Part shown: positions 23,131-30,629 of the stretch, one piece after another
How positions within the stretch are numbered: the stretch's first letter is position 1
How the letters are laid out: each line of letters starts with the position of its first letter
Assembly: GCA_045591645.1 (NCBI GenBank)
Contig: JAZNTG010000041.1
Location: forward strand, 1 to 30,629
Source: SFWF01 sp045591645
GTDB lineage: Bacteria > Bacillota > Clostridia > Oscillospirales > Acutalibacteraceae
Direction of reading: 5' to 3'
DNA length: 30,629 bases
Position numbers and translations under genes: made by a program
Notes under the pieces: generated by a model
Databases searched by the model: none
What the model was told of the DNA's origin: nothing
What the model saw: the letters and a program-made list of their open reading frames with translations, nothing else

Positions 23131-24443
23131 TATTCTTTCGCTCCTTTCAACTCTTCCTTGTGTTTTTTGAGTGCCGACTTTGAGAGCCTGTGGTTTTCAA
23201 CCAGCGGACGGTTTGCGGGGCATACATAAGCACAGCAGCCACATTCGATACAAAGATTTATCTTACGCTTTTCGAGCTGCTCGTAATCGCGCAGAGCGAA
23301 CGCTCTTGCGAAGGAAAAGGGCATAAGCTTCATCGGGCAGGCTCGCACACAGCGACCGCAGCGTATGCACGCTGTCGGCTCGGGCAGTCGAGCATCCTTT
23401 TCGTTTAATGCGATTATAGCGTTGTTATTTTTGAGTATCGGAGCTTCAAGGCTCTTTACCGCGGTACCCATCATAGGTCCTCCGTACAGCACCTTGGCAG
23501 GCTCGCTTTTAAAGCCGCCGCAGAACTCGAACACATCTGCCATAGAGGTGCCGATAGGTACGATAACGTTCTGAGGTTTTTTAACCGCACTGCCGTCAAC
23601 GGTCAGTAGCTTTTCTGTAAGTGGCAAACCCGTTTTTATATAGCTTGCGATAAAAGCAAGAGTGGTAACGTTCATTACGATACAGCCAACGTCTATCGGG
23701 AGCTTACCCTCGGGTACCACCTTACCTGTACAGTGGTAAATGAGCACCTTTTCTCCGCCCTGTGGGTAAACAGAGGGCAGAACCTTTAGCTTAACGGCAG
23801 GGTCGTCTTCAAGGCTTCGCATTTTAGCTATTGCCTCAGGCTTGTTCGCTTCAATGCCAATAATAATGTTTTTAGCCCCGAGATACTTCTCTAATAGCTC
23901 TATACCCTCTTTTACAAGGTGGGTAGCGTCTATCATAGTTCTCGTATCGCTTGTAATATAAGGCTCACACTCAGCGCCGTTCAAAACTATCGTCTGGGTG
24001 CGCGAAAGATCCTTTACATCAAGCTTTACTGCGGTGGGGAAGCCCGCACCGCCAAGTCCCACAGCTCCGCTAGCACGAACAGCGGCGATAAAGCTGTCAT
24101 AGTCTGAAACTTCGGGCGGAATACACGACTCGTCCTTAGTCATAAGCCCGTCCGATTCAATGGTAACAGCAGCGGTCTGGGAGCCGTTCGAGGTCCACAT
24201 AGAGCCTATAGCGGTGACCTTACCCGAAACCGACGCGTGTATGGGCGCGCTGACAAAACCGCCCGCTTCAGCAATAAGACTTCCGACCTTTACTTCGTCG
24301 CCGGTCTTAACGATCGGCTTTGCGGGAGCACCTATATGCATATTCATCGGAATGGTAACGCTTTTCGGAGCGGGCATTCTGACGGGGGTCATATCAGCGG
24401 TGTTCTTGCGGTGCGGCACGTGAATGCCGTGTAATTTTGACAT
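23130..24443 (-). CDS. rnfC: Rnf electron transport complex subunit RnfC
   Basis: Peripheral NADH-reactive subunit of 437 residues. The N-terminal biotinyl-like sandwich (about 25-100: HIGAPAKPIVKTGDEVKVG, GFVSAPIHASVSGKV) precedes the NADH/FMN domain with GLGGAGFPTAVKL and NGAECEPYITSD, an SLBB part (VPIGTSMADVFEFCGG) and two 4Fe-4S motifs, CIRCGRCVRACP and CIECGCCAYVCP. The frame can be extended to a TTG at 24458, but that would use the bases of the ribosome binding site (GAGG); ATG 24443 is the start. It is the first gene of the long transcript, about 40 bases behind the promoter start point. Confidence 0.97.
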   Translation of the reverse strand: MSKLHGIHVPHRKNTADMTPVRMPAPKSVTIPMNMHIGAPAKPIVKTGDEVKVGSLIAEAGGFVSAPIHASVSGKVTAIGSMWTSNGSQTAAVTIESDGLMTKDESCIPPEVSDYDSFIAAVRASGAVGLGGAGFPTAVKLDVKDLSRTQTIVLNGAECEPYITSDTRTMIDATHLVKEGIELLEKYLGAKNIIIGIEANKPEAIAKMRSLEDDPAVKLKVLPSVYPQGGEKVLIYHCTGKVVPEGKLPIDVGCIVMNVTTLAFIASYIKTGLPLTEKLLTVDGSAVKKPQNVIVPIGTSMADVFEFCGGFKSEPAKVLYGGPMMGTAVKSLEAPILKNNNAIIALNEKDARLPEPTACIRCGRCVRACPMKLMPFSFARAFALRDYEQLEKRKINLCIECGCCAYVCPANRPLVENHRLSKSALKKHKEELKGAKE

Positions 24444-24489
24444 AGTGTTATACCTCAAATTAATAAAATTAAATATATTCCAATTAAAA

Positions 24490-24518
24490 ATTATATATTA
24501 TGTTATAATTTTTGTCAA
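24490..24518 (-). promoter_or_regulatory. Consensus promoter of the rnf operon
   Basis: On the - strand TTGACA (24518-24513) and TATAAT (24495-24490) are a perfect -35/-10 pair separated by exactly 17 bases. Transcription should start near 24483, about 40 bases before the rnfC start codon. Genes from rnfC to the FAD oxidoreductase at 11525 are packed with gaps below 50 bases and no clear internal terminator, so this promoter may serve all of them. Confidence 0.88.
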
Positions 24519-24678
24519 TTAATACACGCTCTTTTAAATTGTTAAATTTGTAACGAACGAAGAAGCTGCTTAACTGTATTCTGATTGTCTGTATTTTTGC
24601 ATATTTTACCCATAAATTTCACATTTATTTTTCTTGAGGTAAAAAACAGTTATTAAGGCAAATGGTTGGTTTTACTTA
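24519..24678. other. A/T-rich spacer between divergent promoters
   Basis: This is the core of the 460-base gap between rnfC and the glycan operon. It is A/T-rich with several T- and A-runs. No gene, repeat or clear operator palindrome is seen. A shared regulator could bind here, but nothing in the sequence names it. Confidence 0.5.
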
Positions 24679-24707
24679 TTGACAGAGGGTATTGTTTTTT
24701 GTATAAT
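24679..24707 (+). promoter_or_regulatory. Consensus promoter of the glycan operon
   Basis: TTGACA (24679-24684) and TATAAT (24702-24707) with 17 bases between them, a perfect sigma-A type promoter pointing away from rnfC. Transcription should start near 24714. Confidence 0.88.
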
Positions 24708-24713
24708 GTTATA

Positions 24714-24906
24714 AAAGCTATCGGGCAATTCTCTATAATCTCTGAGGCATGACCCTTAGCATTTGGACAGCTTCTTGTTGTTAATGCATACTCTCTAAAA
24801 AGCAAGGGGGTATGTTTATCTGCGTTTAGTATAGAAGGCATCTAAAGCAGAAAGTAAGCATTTACTACACATTTATCGGTTGAATTAAATTTTAGGGGTG
24901 AATAAA
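24714..24906 (+). promoter_or_regulatory. Long leader of the glycan operon
   Basis: About 190 untranslated bases separate the predicted start point from the first gene. One hairpin is visible, CATACTC near 24787 with GGGTATG near 24809; no T-run follows. I recognise no known riboswitch or T-box. Leaders of this length in polysaccharide operons are often regulatory, so attenuation or antitermination is possible. Confidence 0.35.
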
Positions 24907-25677
24907 TTGAGTGATTCGGCGGTAACACGTACGGATAATATGACCTTGGATAAAAGCATTGAGGTATTCAAGTCAGAGGTTACGCAAATAGTTGATTTAC
25001 CAAGTGACTTTGAAGAAGAGTTTGATTATAAAAAGCAATATACAGATGAATTCTATGAGCAGTACATAACAAGCTTTAAACCAAATACAAAGAAGCGGTA
25101 CGCTTACCGTTTCTTTAAGCGTAGCTTTGATATTTTTGTTTCGGTAATTGCACTTATAATTCTGGCTTTGCCTATGCTTATAATAGCAATCGCAATAAGA
25201 CTCGATTCAAAGGGCCCTGCTATATTCAAGCACGAAAGAATGGGCAAGGACGGAGAAGTTTTTACTTGTTATAAGTTCCGTTCTATGAAGATGACTGCTC
25301 CCAAGGCATGTGCAACTTCGGTTTTTGAGGATGCGGATGAATATTTTACCAAGGTTGGAAAGGTCCTCCGCCGTTTCTCGTTGGACGAGCTTCCGCAACT
25401 TTGGTGCGTGCTTGTAGGCAGTATGTCTATAATAGGCTACAGACCGGTTGTGCTTACTGAGCAAAAGTGCAACGATATGCGTCGCCGTTTAGGCGTCTTT
25501 AGTGCCCGTCCGGGCATTTCGGGCTTTGCGCAGGTACACGGCAGGGATGATGTGTATTATAAAAACAAGGCTATAATGGATGCTGAGTATGTCAAGAAAG
25601 CAAATTTCTGGCTTGATTTAAAGCTGGTATTTCAGACTGTTGGGGTCGTTCTCAGCCGAAAGGGAAATAAAGACTGA
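24907..25677 (+). CDS. Initiating sugar-phosphate transferase (WcaJ/PglC type)
   Basis: Membrane-associated phosphoglycosyl transferase that moves a sugar-1-phosphate from a nucleotide sugar to undecaprenyl phosphate, the first step of glycan assembly. It has 256 residues. A charged N-terminal stretch of about 70 residues precedes one re-entrant hydrophobic segment (RSFDIFVSVIALIILALPML), then GPAIFKHERMGKDGEVFTCYKFRSM with the catalytic Asp-Glu region further on (SLDELPQLW), GSMSIIGYRPV, and ARPGISGFAQV. TTG 24907 is chosen because AGGGGTGA (24894-24901) lies just upstream; GTG 24898, three codons earlier, lies inside that site and is the alternative start. It is the first gene of the operon. 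The sugar cannot be told. Confidence 0.92.
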   Translation: MSDSAVTRTDNMTLDKSIEVFKSEVTQIVDLPSDFEEEFDYKKQYTDEFYEQYITSFKPNTKKRYAYRFFKRSFDIFVSVIALIILALPMLIIAIAIRLDSKGPAIFKHERMGKDGEVFTCYKFRSMKMTAPKACATSVFEDADEYFTKVGKVLRRFSLDELPQLWCVLVGSMSIIGYRPVVLTEQKCNDMRRRLGVFSARPGISGFAQVHGRDDVYYKNKAIMDAEYVKKANFWLDLKLVFQTVGVVLSRKGNKD

Positions 25678-25706
25678 TACTTTTATAAAAGGGAGATGGA
25701 TAGCAA

Positions 25707-26894
25707 ATGAAGATACTAGTAGTATGTCAGCATTATTATCCCGAACCCTTCAGAATTTCGGATATGTGCGAGGAACTTGTTCGAATCGGCCACGAGGTGA
25801 CGGTCATAACAGGAGTTCCGAACTATCCTATGGGACGGATATACGACGGTTATAAAAAAGGCAAAAAACGCCATGAAAGTATAAACGGTGTGGATATACA
25901 CAGATGCTTTACCATAGGCAGACGAAGCGGAATTTTATTCCGCGTTCTAAATTACTACAGCTTTGCTATCTCGTCCAAACTCTATGCGACCCGACTTAAA
26001 GATGATTATGATGTTGTTTTTGTTAATCAGCTGTCACCTGTAATGATGGCAAATGCAGGAGTGGCATATAAAAAGAAACACGGCAAAAAGCTCGTTATCT
26101 ATACCCTAGACCTTTGGCCCGAGAGCCTTGCGGTCGGCGGTATAAAGGCTGGCTCTTTGCCGTATAAGTATTTTCATAGGGTATCTCGAAAAATTTACCA
26201 AACCGCCGATGAGATACTTGTAAGCTCAAAAAACTTCATAAATTATTTCAAAGAACAGTTTAATATTTCGGACCAAAAGCTCTTCTATATGCCACAATAT
26301 GCAGAGGATATGTTCTCGCAAATAGTGACACAAAAAGAGGACAAGTCTACGGTAGATCTGCTCTTTGCAGGTAACGTTGGTAAAGCGCAGAGCATTGATA
26401 CTGTAATCAATGCGGCAAACCTTTTGAGGGATAAAAAAGAGCTTAGATTTCATATAGTGGGTGAGGGCTCTGAGCTTGAAAATGTTAAAAAACTTGCAGA
26501 AAGCTACGACCTTGAAAACGTTAAATTTCACGGCAGACATCCGCTTGAGGAAATGCCTGAGTTTTACAGAAAAGCGGACGCTCTTCTTGTAACACTTGAG
26601 AAAAACCCCATTATCTCCCGAGTGCTGCCCGGAAAGGTGCAAAGCTATATGGCGGCAGGAAAACCACTTATAGGAGCTATTGACGGTGCCGCGAAAGAGG
26701 TCATAGAGGAAAGCGGTTGCGGCTTTGCGGCAGAAGCCGAAAACGCCGAACAACTTGCAGAGAAGATAAGGGAATTTTGTTTGCTTACCGCCGAACAAAA
26801 AGCCGAGCTCGGCAAAAACAGCAGAGAATACTACGACCGCTATTTCACAAAACAGGTCTTTATGAAAACTTTACTTTCACATCTTGAGGGATAG
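25707..26894 (+). CDS. Glycosyltransferase family 4 (WbuB-like)
   Basis: Cytosolic GT-B glycosyltransferase of 395 residues. It starts MKILVVCQHYYPEPFRISDM with ELVRIGHEVTVITGVPNYP, typical of WbuB-type enzymes that extend the lipid-linked sugar. The C-terminal half has LLFAGNVGKAQSIDTVI, HIVGEGSELENVKKL, VKFHGRHPLEEMPEFY and the nucleotide-sugar region VLPGKVQSYMAAGKPLIGAI. ATG 25707 follows GGGAG. It probably adds the second sugar, because it comes directly after the initiating transferase; that order is inference. Confidence 0.93.
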   Translation: MKILVVCQHYYPEPFRISDMCEELVRIGHEVTVITGVPNYPMGRIYDGYKKGKKRHESINGVDIHRCFTIGRRSGILFRVLNYYSFAISSKLYATRLKDDYDVVFVNQLSPVMMANAGVAYKKKHGKKLVIYTLDLWPESLAVGGIKAGSLPYKYFHRVSRKIYQTADEILVSSKNFINYFKEQFNISDQKLFYMPQYAEDMFSQIVTQKEDKSTVDLLFAGNVGKAQSIDTVINAANLLRDKKELRFHIVGEGSELENVKKLAESYDLENVKFHGRHPLEEMPEFYRKADALLVTLEKNPIISRVLPGKVQSYMAAGKPLIGAIDGAAKEVIEESGCGFAAEAENAEQLAEKIREFCLLTAEQKAELGKNSREYYDRYFTKQVFMKTLLSHLEG

Positions 26895-26905
26895 GAGTTT
26901 GGAGA

Positions 26906-27748
26906 ATGTCTGATATAACAGCTATTGTACTCACATATAACGAAGAGAAAAACATTGAAGGCTGTATTACTTCTATTAAAAATTTAGTTGAACGTGTAGT
27001 TGTTATAGACAGTTTCAGCACCGATAATACCGTACAAAAGGCGGAGGAATTGGGGGCTGAGGTTTATGAGCATACATTTGAAAATCAGGCTAAACAGTTT
27101 ATATGGGGTATGCAGAATATCGATATTACTACTCAGTGGGTGCTTCGGCTTGATGCGGATGAGAGGATAAGCTCTGAGGCGGCTGAGGAAATTCAAAATT
27201 TAACCGAAGAAAATACGGATACTGATATAAACGGCATTTTGGTAAGATTTAGCGTTAAGTTTTTAGGAAAAGAATTAAAACACGGCGGAATATATCCGTT
27301 TTGTAAGCTTGCCGTTTTCAAAAAAGATAAAGCCCATATGGAAGAAAGAAATATGGATGAGCATATCGTTTTGGATGAGGGCAGATATGTAAGCGTAAAA
27401 AGTGATTCAAAACACGAAGATTTTAAAGATCTGACAGCTTGGATAGATAAGCATAACAAGTATGCCTCAAGAGAGGTTATGGACTATTTTGCAAGAAAAG
27501 AACAAGCTGAAACACACAAAAATCTTAATATAAGTGCAAAAATAAAGCGTTTTGTTAAAATGAAAATTTATTATAATCTGCCTATGGGAACGAGGGCTCA
27601 TTTGTATTTTATTTATCGATATTATTTTAAACTCGGCTTCCTTGACGGTAAAGAGGGTAAGATTTTCTGCTTTTTGCAGGCTTATTGGTATAGATTTTTG
27701 GTCGACGCTAAAATATATGAAACCGAATTGAAAGAGAACGGAAAATGA
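26906..27748 (+). CDS. Glycosyltransferase family 2 (LgtF/WaaE-like)
   Basis: GT-A glycosyltransferase of 280 residues. Motifs are AIVLTYNEEKNIEGCI at the N-terminus, VVVIDSFSTDNT, and the metal-binding RLDADERIS. The C-terminal part has MEERNMDEHIVLDEG, HEDFKDLTAWIDKHNKYA and a membrane-near amphipathic stretch (YYNLPMGTRAHLYFIYRYYF), as in LgtF/WaaE-type enzymes. The gap to the previous gene is 11 bases and the stop overlaps the next start by 4 bases. Confidence 0.92.
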   Translation: MSDITAIVLTYNEEKNIEGCITSIKNLVERVVVIDSFSTDNTVQKAEELGAEVYEHTFENQAKQFIWGMQNIDITTQWVLRLDADERISSEAAEEIQNLTEENTDTDINGILVRFSVKFLGKELKHGGIYPFCKLAVFKKDKAHMEERNMDEHIVLDEGRYVSVKSDSKHEDFKDLTAWIDKHNKYASREVMDYFARKEQAETHKNLNISAKIKRFVKMKIYYNLPMGTRAHLYFIYRYYFKLGFLDGKEGKIFCFLQAYWYRFLVDAKIYETELKENGK

Positions 27749-28875
27749 AAACAGTTCTGATATTAATGGGAAGATATCTTCCAGGCTTTAAGGACGGCGG
27801 TCCTGTCCGCACGATTATAAATCTGACCGAGGCGTTAGGTGACGAGTACGATTTTCGTATAATTGCTCTTGACCGCGACCACGGGGATGAAAAGCCGTAT
27901 GACAATATAAAATACAATGAGTGGAACACTGTCGGCAAGGCAAAGGTTCGCTATGTTGAGCCGTACGGCTTCTCCTTTAAGCTGATTCGTGAGGCGGCAA
28001 AGCAGGCTGATGTTGTATACACCTGTGGATTTTTTAATGACTACGGATACAAGACCCTCATTTTGAACAGACTCGGTAGACTTTACAAAAGACCTGTCAC
28101 AGTCGCTTCTATGGGCACCTTTTCAAAGGGCGCTTTAGCGCAGAAATCGGCAAAAAAGAAGATATTTATTACCCTTTGCAAAGCCCTCGGACTGTTTAAA
28201 AATATTACTTGGTCGGTCACGTCAGAGCTTGAAGCCGCGGATCTGCAAAACAGTATAGGACAGTCTGCAAAATATGTAATAGCAGAGGACCTTCCGCGTG
28301 TTAATGTACCGGGGATAAATGAGGAAAACAAAAAGACCGATGCTTTAAAAATCGTCTTTTTATCACGTATCAGCCCTAAGAAGAATTTGCTTGGTGCAAT
28401 AAGGATATTGTCTTCGTTAAAATGCCAGGTCGAATTTTCCATTTGTGGTCCGGATGAGGATAAAGAGTATTGGAAGACTTGCCAAAATGAACTAGCAAAG
28501 CTTCCTAAGAATATTAAATGGCAGTATAAAGGCAACGTACCGTCTGAAACTGTACAACAGGAGCTTTCAAATTATGATGTTTTCTTATTCCCGACACTCG
28601 GTGAGAACTTCGGACATGTAATATTTGAGGCGCTTTCAGCGGGCTGTATTCCTGTTATCAGTGATACTACTCCTTGGTTGGATTTCGAGCAGAATAACTG
28701 TGGAATAGTATTGCCGCTCGAAAAGCCTGAGCCTTTTACAAAAGCACTTGAGGACTTAGCTCAGATGAGTGAACAGGAGCTTATAACAATAAAGCAGAAT
28801 GCAGTGAACTATGCACGTAGAAAAACTGCAGAAAGCCTTGAAAATACAGGATATAGGAAAATATTTAATTCATAG
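27745..28875 (+). CDS. Glycosyltransferase family 4
   Basis: GT-B glycosyltransferase of 376 residues. The N-terminal domain begins LILMGRYLPGFKDGGPVRTI, typical of one large polysaccharide GT4 group. The C-terminal domain has IVFLSRISPKKNLLGAI, FSICGPDEDKEYW and the nucleotide-sugar motif LFPTLGENFGHVIFEALSAG followed by PVISDTTPW. The start is ATG 27745 in an ATGA overlap with the previous gene. Donor and acceptor are unknown. Confidence 0.93.
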   Translation: MKTVLILMGRYLPGFKDGGPVRTIINLTEALGDEYDFRIIALDRDHGDEKPYDNIKYNEWNTVGKAKVRYVEPYGFSFKLIREAAKQADVVYTCGFFNDYGYKTLILNRLGRLYKRPVTVASMGTFSKGALAQKSAKKKIFITLCKALGLFKNITWSVTSELEAADLQNSIGQSAKYVIAEDLPRVNVPGINEENKKTDALKIVFLSRISPKKNLLGAIRILSSLKCQVEFSICGPDEDKEYWKTCQNELAKLPKNIKWQYKGNVPSETVQQELSNYDVFLFPTLGENFGHVIFEALSAGCIPVISDTTPWLDFEQNNCGIVLPLEKPEPFTKALEDLAQMSEQELITIKQNAVNYARRKTAESLENTGYRKIFNS

Positions 28876-28891
28876 GATAGGAGAAATGGTT

Positions 28892-30043
28892 TTGGCTGAG
28901 AATGCAAGACCTGAAATTGTCTGGTGGCGAGATGTGCCGGTCGATGTTGAATGGGGACTTTTAAACCATTTGGCAACAGAATGGAGCAATAAAATAACGG
29001 TAGTGTCAGCTAATGATTTTGAAGTTGCAAGAAAGAAATGTAATTGGCAAAGCAACAATAAAAATGTCGATATTCTCATTTGCAGCAAAGAAAACGACAG
29101 TAGAATTGAGAGTCTTATAAAATCTGACGCCATTCATTTGTTCAGTGGTATAAGAGGGAACCACAAGGTATATATAGACCGTATAAATTCAATGGGCGAT
29201 TCTTTTTTGAAACGCTGTGCGCTTATAATGGAGTCTCCGTCACTTTATGGGAAACCGCATATTCGAGCGATAAAACGTCTTCTTTATCCTGTGCTCTACA
29301 GGTTTTACAATATAAAGTATGGTAAAATTATCTCAGCTGTATTTACTATGGGCGAAAAAGCCAAAGAGGTATACAACTCTTACGGATGGAATAATGTCGA
29401 CATATTTCCTTTTCAGTATCTTGCCGAGTTAGGAAACGTTAACAATCTATCAAGTGAAAAAGATGATACTTTAAAAATTCTTTATATTGGCAGATTTGAT
29501 TATGCAGCAAAGGGAGTAGATATATTATTACAAGCAATAAACGGCATTGACGGAAACTATTCGCTTGATCTTGTCGGTGGATATGGGGCTAATGCAGAAG
29601 AAGTAATAAATGCTGTTAAGAATAATCCGAAGATTAATTATTTAGGTACGTGGGATTCTAATTCGGTTGTTAATAATATGAAAGAATATGATGTGTGTAT
29701 TGTACCAAGCCGTTATGATGGTTGGAATATGACACCCTATCAGGCAATTAATGCGGGAATCGGTTGTGTAGTAAGTGATAATATTGGTAGCCAAGAACTT
29801 ATTCACAACAGTAAAAGCGGCGTTGTTTTTCCTGCAGGAGATTGTGATTCATTAAGAAAAGCAATTCAAATGATTATAAATAATCAAAATATAGTTTGTG
29901 AATGGAAAGAGAACGCTGTAAAATATTGTGATAGGATTTCAGTCAGTACTGTAGGAAATTATTTTATCCAGTGTTTAGAATATGCATTTTTAGGAGCAAA
30001 AGAAAAGCCGCAATGCCCTTGGTTAGGAGAAAAGGATATTTGA
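28892..30043 (+). CDS. Glycosyltransferase family 4
   Basis: GT-B glycosyltransferase of about 383 residues. The C-terminal domain shows LKILYIGRFDYAAKGVDIL, LDLVGGYG, INYLGTW and VPSRYDGWNMTPYQAINAG with CVVSDNIGSQELI. The N-terminal domain (ENARPEIVWWRDVPVDVEWG) is less typical. The frame is open back to 28811 inside the previous gene. AGGAG at 28879-28883 is 8 bases before TTG 28892 and only 2 before ATG 28886, so TTG is favoured; the difference is two residues. The DNA is richer in A/T than the genes before it, a hint of separate origin. Confidence 0.88.
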   Translation: MAENARPEIVWWRDVPVDVEWGLLNHLATEWSNKITVVSANDFEVARKKCNWQSNNKNVDILICSKENDSRIESLIKSDAIHLFSGIRGNHKVYIDRINSMGDSFLKRCALIMESPSLYGKPHIRAIKRLLYPVLYRFYNIKYGKIISAVFTMGEKAKEVYNSYGWNNVDIFPFQYLAELGNVNNLSSEKDDTLKILYIGRFDYAAKGVDILLQAINGIDGNYSLDLVGGYGANAEEVINAVKNNPKINYLGTWDSNSVVNNMKEYDVCIVPSRYDGWNMTPYQAINAGIGCVVSDNIGSQELIHNSKSGVVFPAGDCDSLRKAIQMIINNQNIVCEWKENAVKYCDRISVSTVGNYFIQCLEYAFLGAKEKPQCPWLGEKDI

Positions 30044-30629
30044 TGAACATATTTTTTGTTGGTAGCACCGTCGATGAAGAGACATTAAAAGAGTTGCCTG
30101 ACGCATCCGTAGCTGGAAATAAAATGCAGGCGGGCTTTGTAAAGGGTTTTTCAGAAAATAAAGTAAATGTTTCTTGCATATCGGTAAAACCTTATGCAAT
30201 GTGGAGATTTAATAAAAAACCTATATACGTAAAGGAAACCGAACTTAATATTTCAGGAACGCCTGTAAAAGCAGTTCCGTATTTCAATATACCGATTATA
30301 AAACAAATCAGCATACACTTTGCAATACTTAAAGAACTAAAAAAGCAGCTGAAGAAACATAAAAATGAAGCAAACGTAGTAATGGTATACAATACAATGA
30401 GTTTTTTTGCTTTGCCGGTTCTTAAAGCGGCCAGGAAATTTAAAGCCCACGCTGTCTCTATCGTTGCAGATCTCCCGATAAAGTTTCGTAAGAACATAAT
30501 AAGACGTTATGAGGATAAGCTTCAGGAAGACTTAATATGCAGATTTGATGCACTTATACCGCTAACCGAATACATTCAAAAGGATTTTGCTCCTAAAACC
30601 CCATATTGTGTTGTTGAGGCTGGTTGCGA
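30043..30629 (+). CDS. Glycosyltransferase, partial (cut by window end)
   Basis: ATG 30043 overlaps the stop of the previous gene (TGATG) and the frame stays open for 195 codons to the window edge. The start MNIFFVGSTVDEETL, ASVAGNKMQAGFVKGFSEN, a VVMVYNTMSFFALPVLKAA strand, and AVSIVADLPIK then DALIPLTEYIQKDFAP look like the N-terminal, acceptor-side domain of a GT-B (family 4) glycosyltransferase. The nucleotide-sugar half would lie outside the window, so the family is a reasoned guess. The base composition is A/T-rich like the gene before it. Confidence 0.72.
   Translation, partial: MNIFFVGSTVDEETLKELPDASVAGNKMQAGFVKGFSENKVNVSCISVKPYAMWRFNKKPIYVKETELNISGTPVKAVPYFNIPIIKQISIHFAILKELKKQLKKHKNEANVVMVYNTMSFFALPVLKAARKFKAHAVSIVADLPIKFRKNIIRRYEDKLQEDLICRFDALIPLTEYIQKDFAPKTPYCVVEAGC

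Noticed and set aside
24653..24841. Small minus-strand frame in the gap between the divergent promoters
   Set aside because: It overlaps the perfect promoter at 24679-24707, has no ribosome binding site and no similarity that I recognise.

Overview
The window looks like the chromosome of a low-to-mid GC Clostridia, most like a gut Oscillospiraceae/Ruminococcaceae relative. The evidence is strong AGGAGG-type ribosome binding sites, frequent GTG and TTG starts, a clostridial Rnf operon (rnfCDGEAB), SipW/TasA-type secretion genes and a gapA of Gram-positive type. The genus cannot be fixed from sequence alone.

Positions 1-8989 (+ strand) hold a SipW/TasA-type surface-fibre locus. It has an ER-type signal peptidase (Ser-His-Asp), six secreted proteins with SipW-type N-termini (hydrophobic segment ending in AWF, AYY or AYF), and one protein with a conventional signal peptide and a PPQTGD sortase-type C-terminus. 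Two of the six fuse a TasA-like N-terminal domain to a large right-handed beta-helix. Three gaps in the locus carry copies of one structured element, two coaxial hairpins whose pairing is kept while the sequence changes, and a fourth gap has a hairpin of the same size and position. I regard this element together with the fibre locus as the most novel part of the window.

Positions 8990-10334 are a decay and mobile-element zone: a frameshifted small zinc-ribbon gene, an N-truncated CAP-domain remnant with an internal stop, a strong terminator, and an IS200-type element. The tnpA of that element lacks a standard start codon, and its ribosome binding site lies inside a long leader stem.

Positions 10335-24443 (- strand) hold gapA, with its own promoter, and a long run of tightly packed genes read from one consensus promoter at 24490-24518. 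The order of transcription is rnfC, rnfD, rnfG (double length, two FMN sites), rnfE, rnfA, rnfB, a NusG-domain-II protein, a Gx/HepS-type membrane protein, an aminotransferase, maf, trmO, two half-size chromate-type transporters and two FAD-dependent oxidoreductases. Rnf couples ferredoxin:NAD+ oxidoreduction to ion pumping across the membrane.

Positions 24679-30629 (+ strand) hold an exopolysaccharide or glycan operon driven by a second, divergent consensus promoter: an initiating phosphoglycosyl transferase followed by five glycosyltransferases, the last cut by the window edge. A TasA-like protein locus and an exopolysaccharide operon in the same neighbourhood would fit a bacterium that makes a protein-plus-sugar matrix. 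That link is inference.
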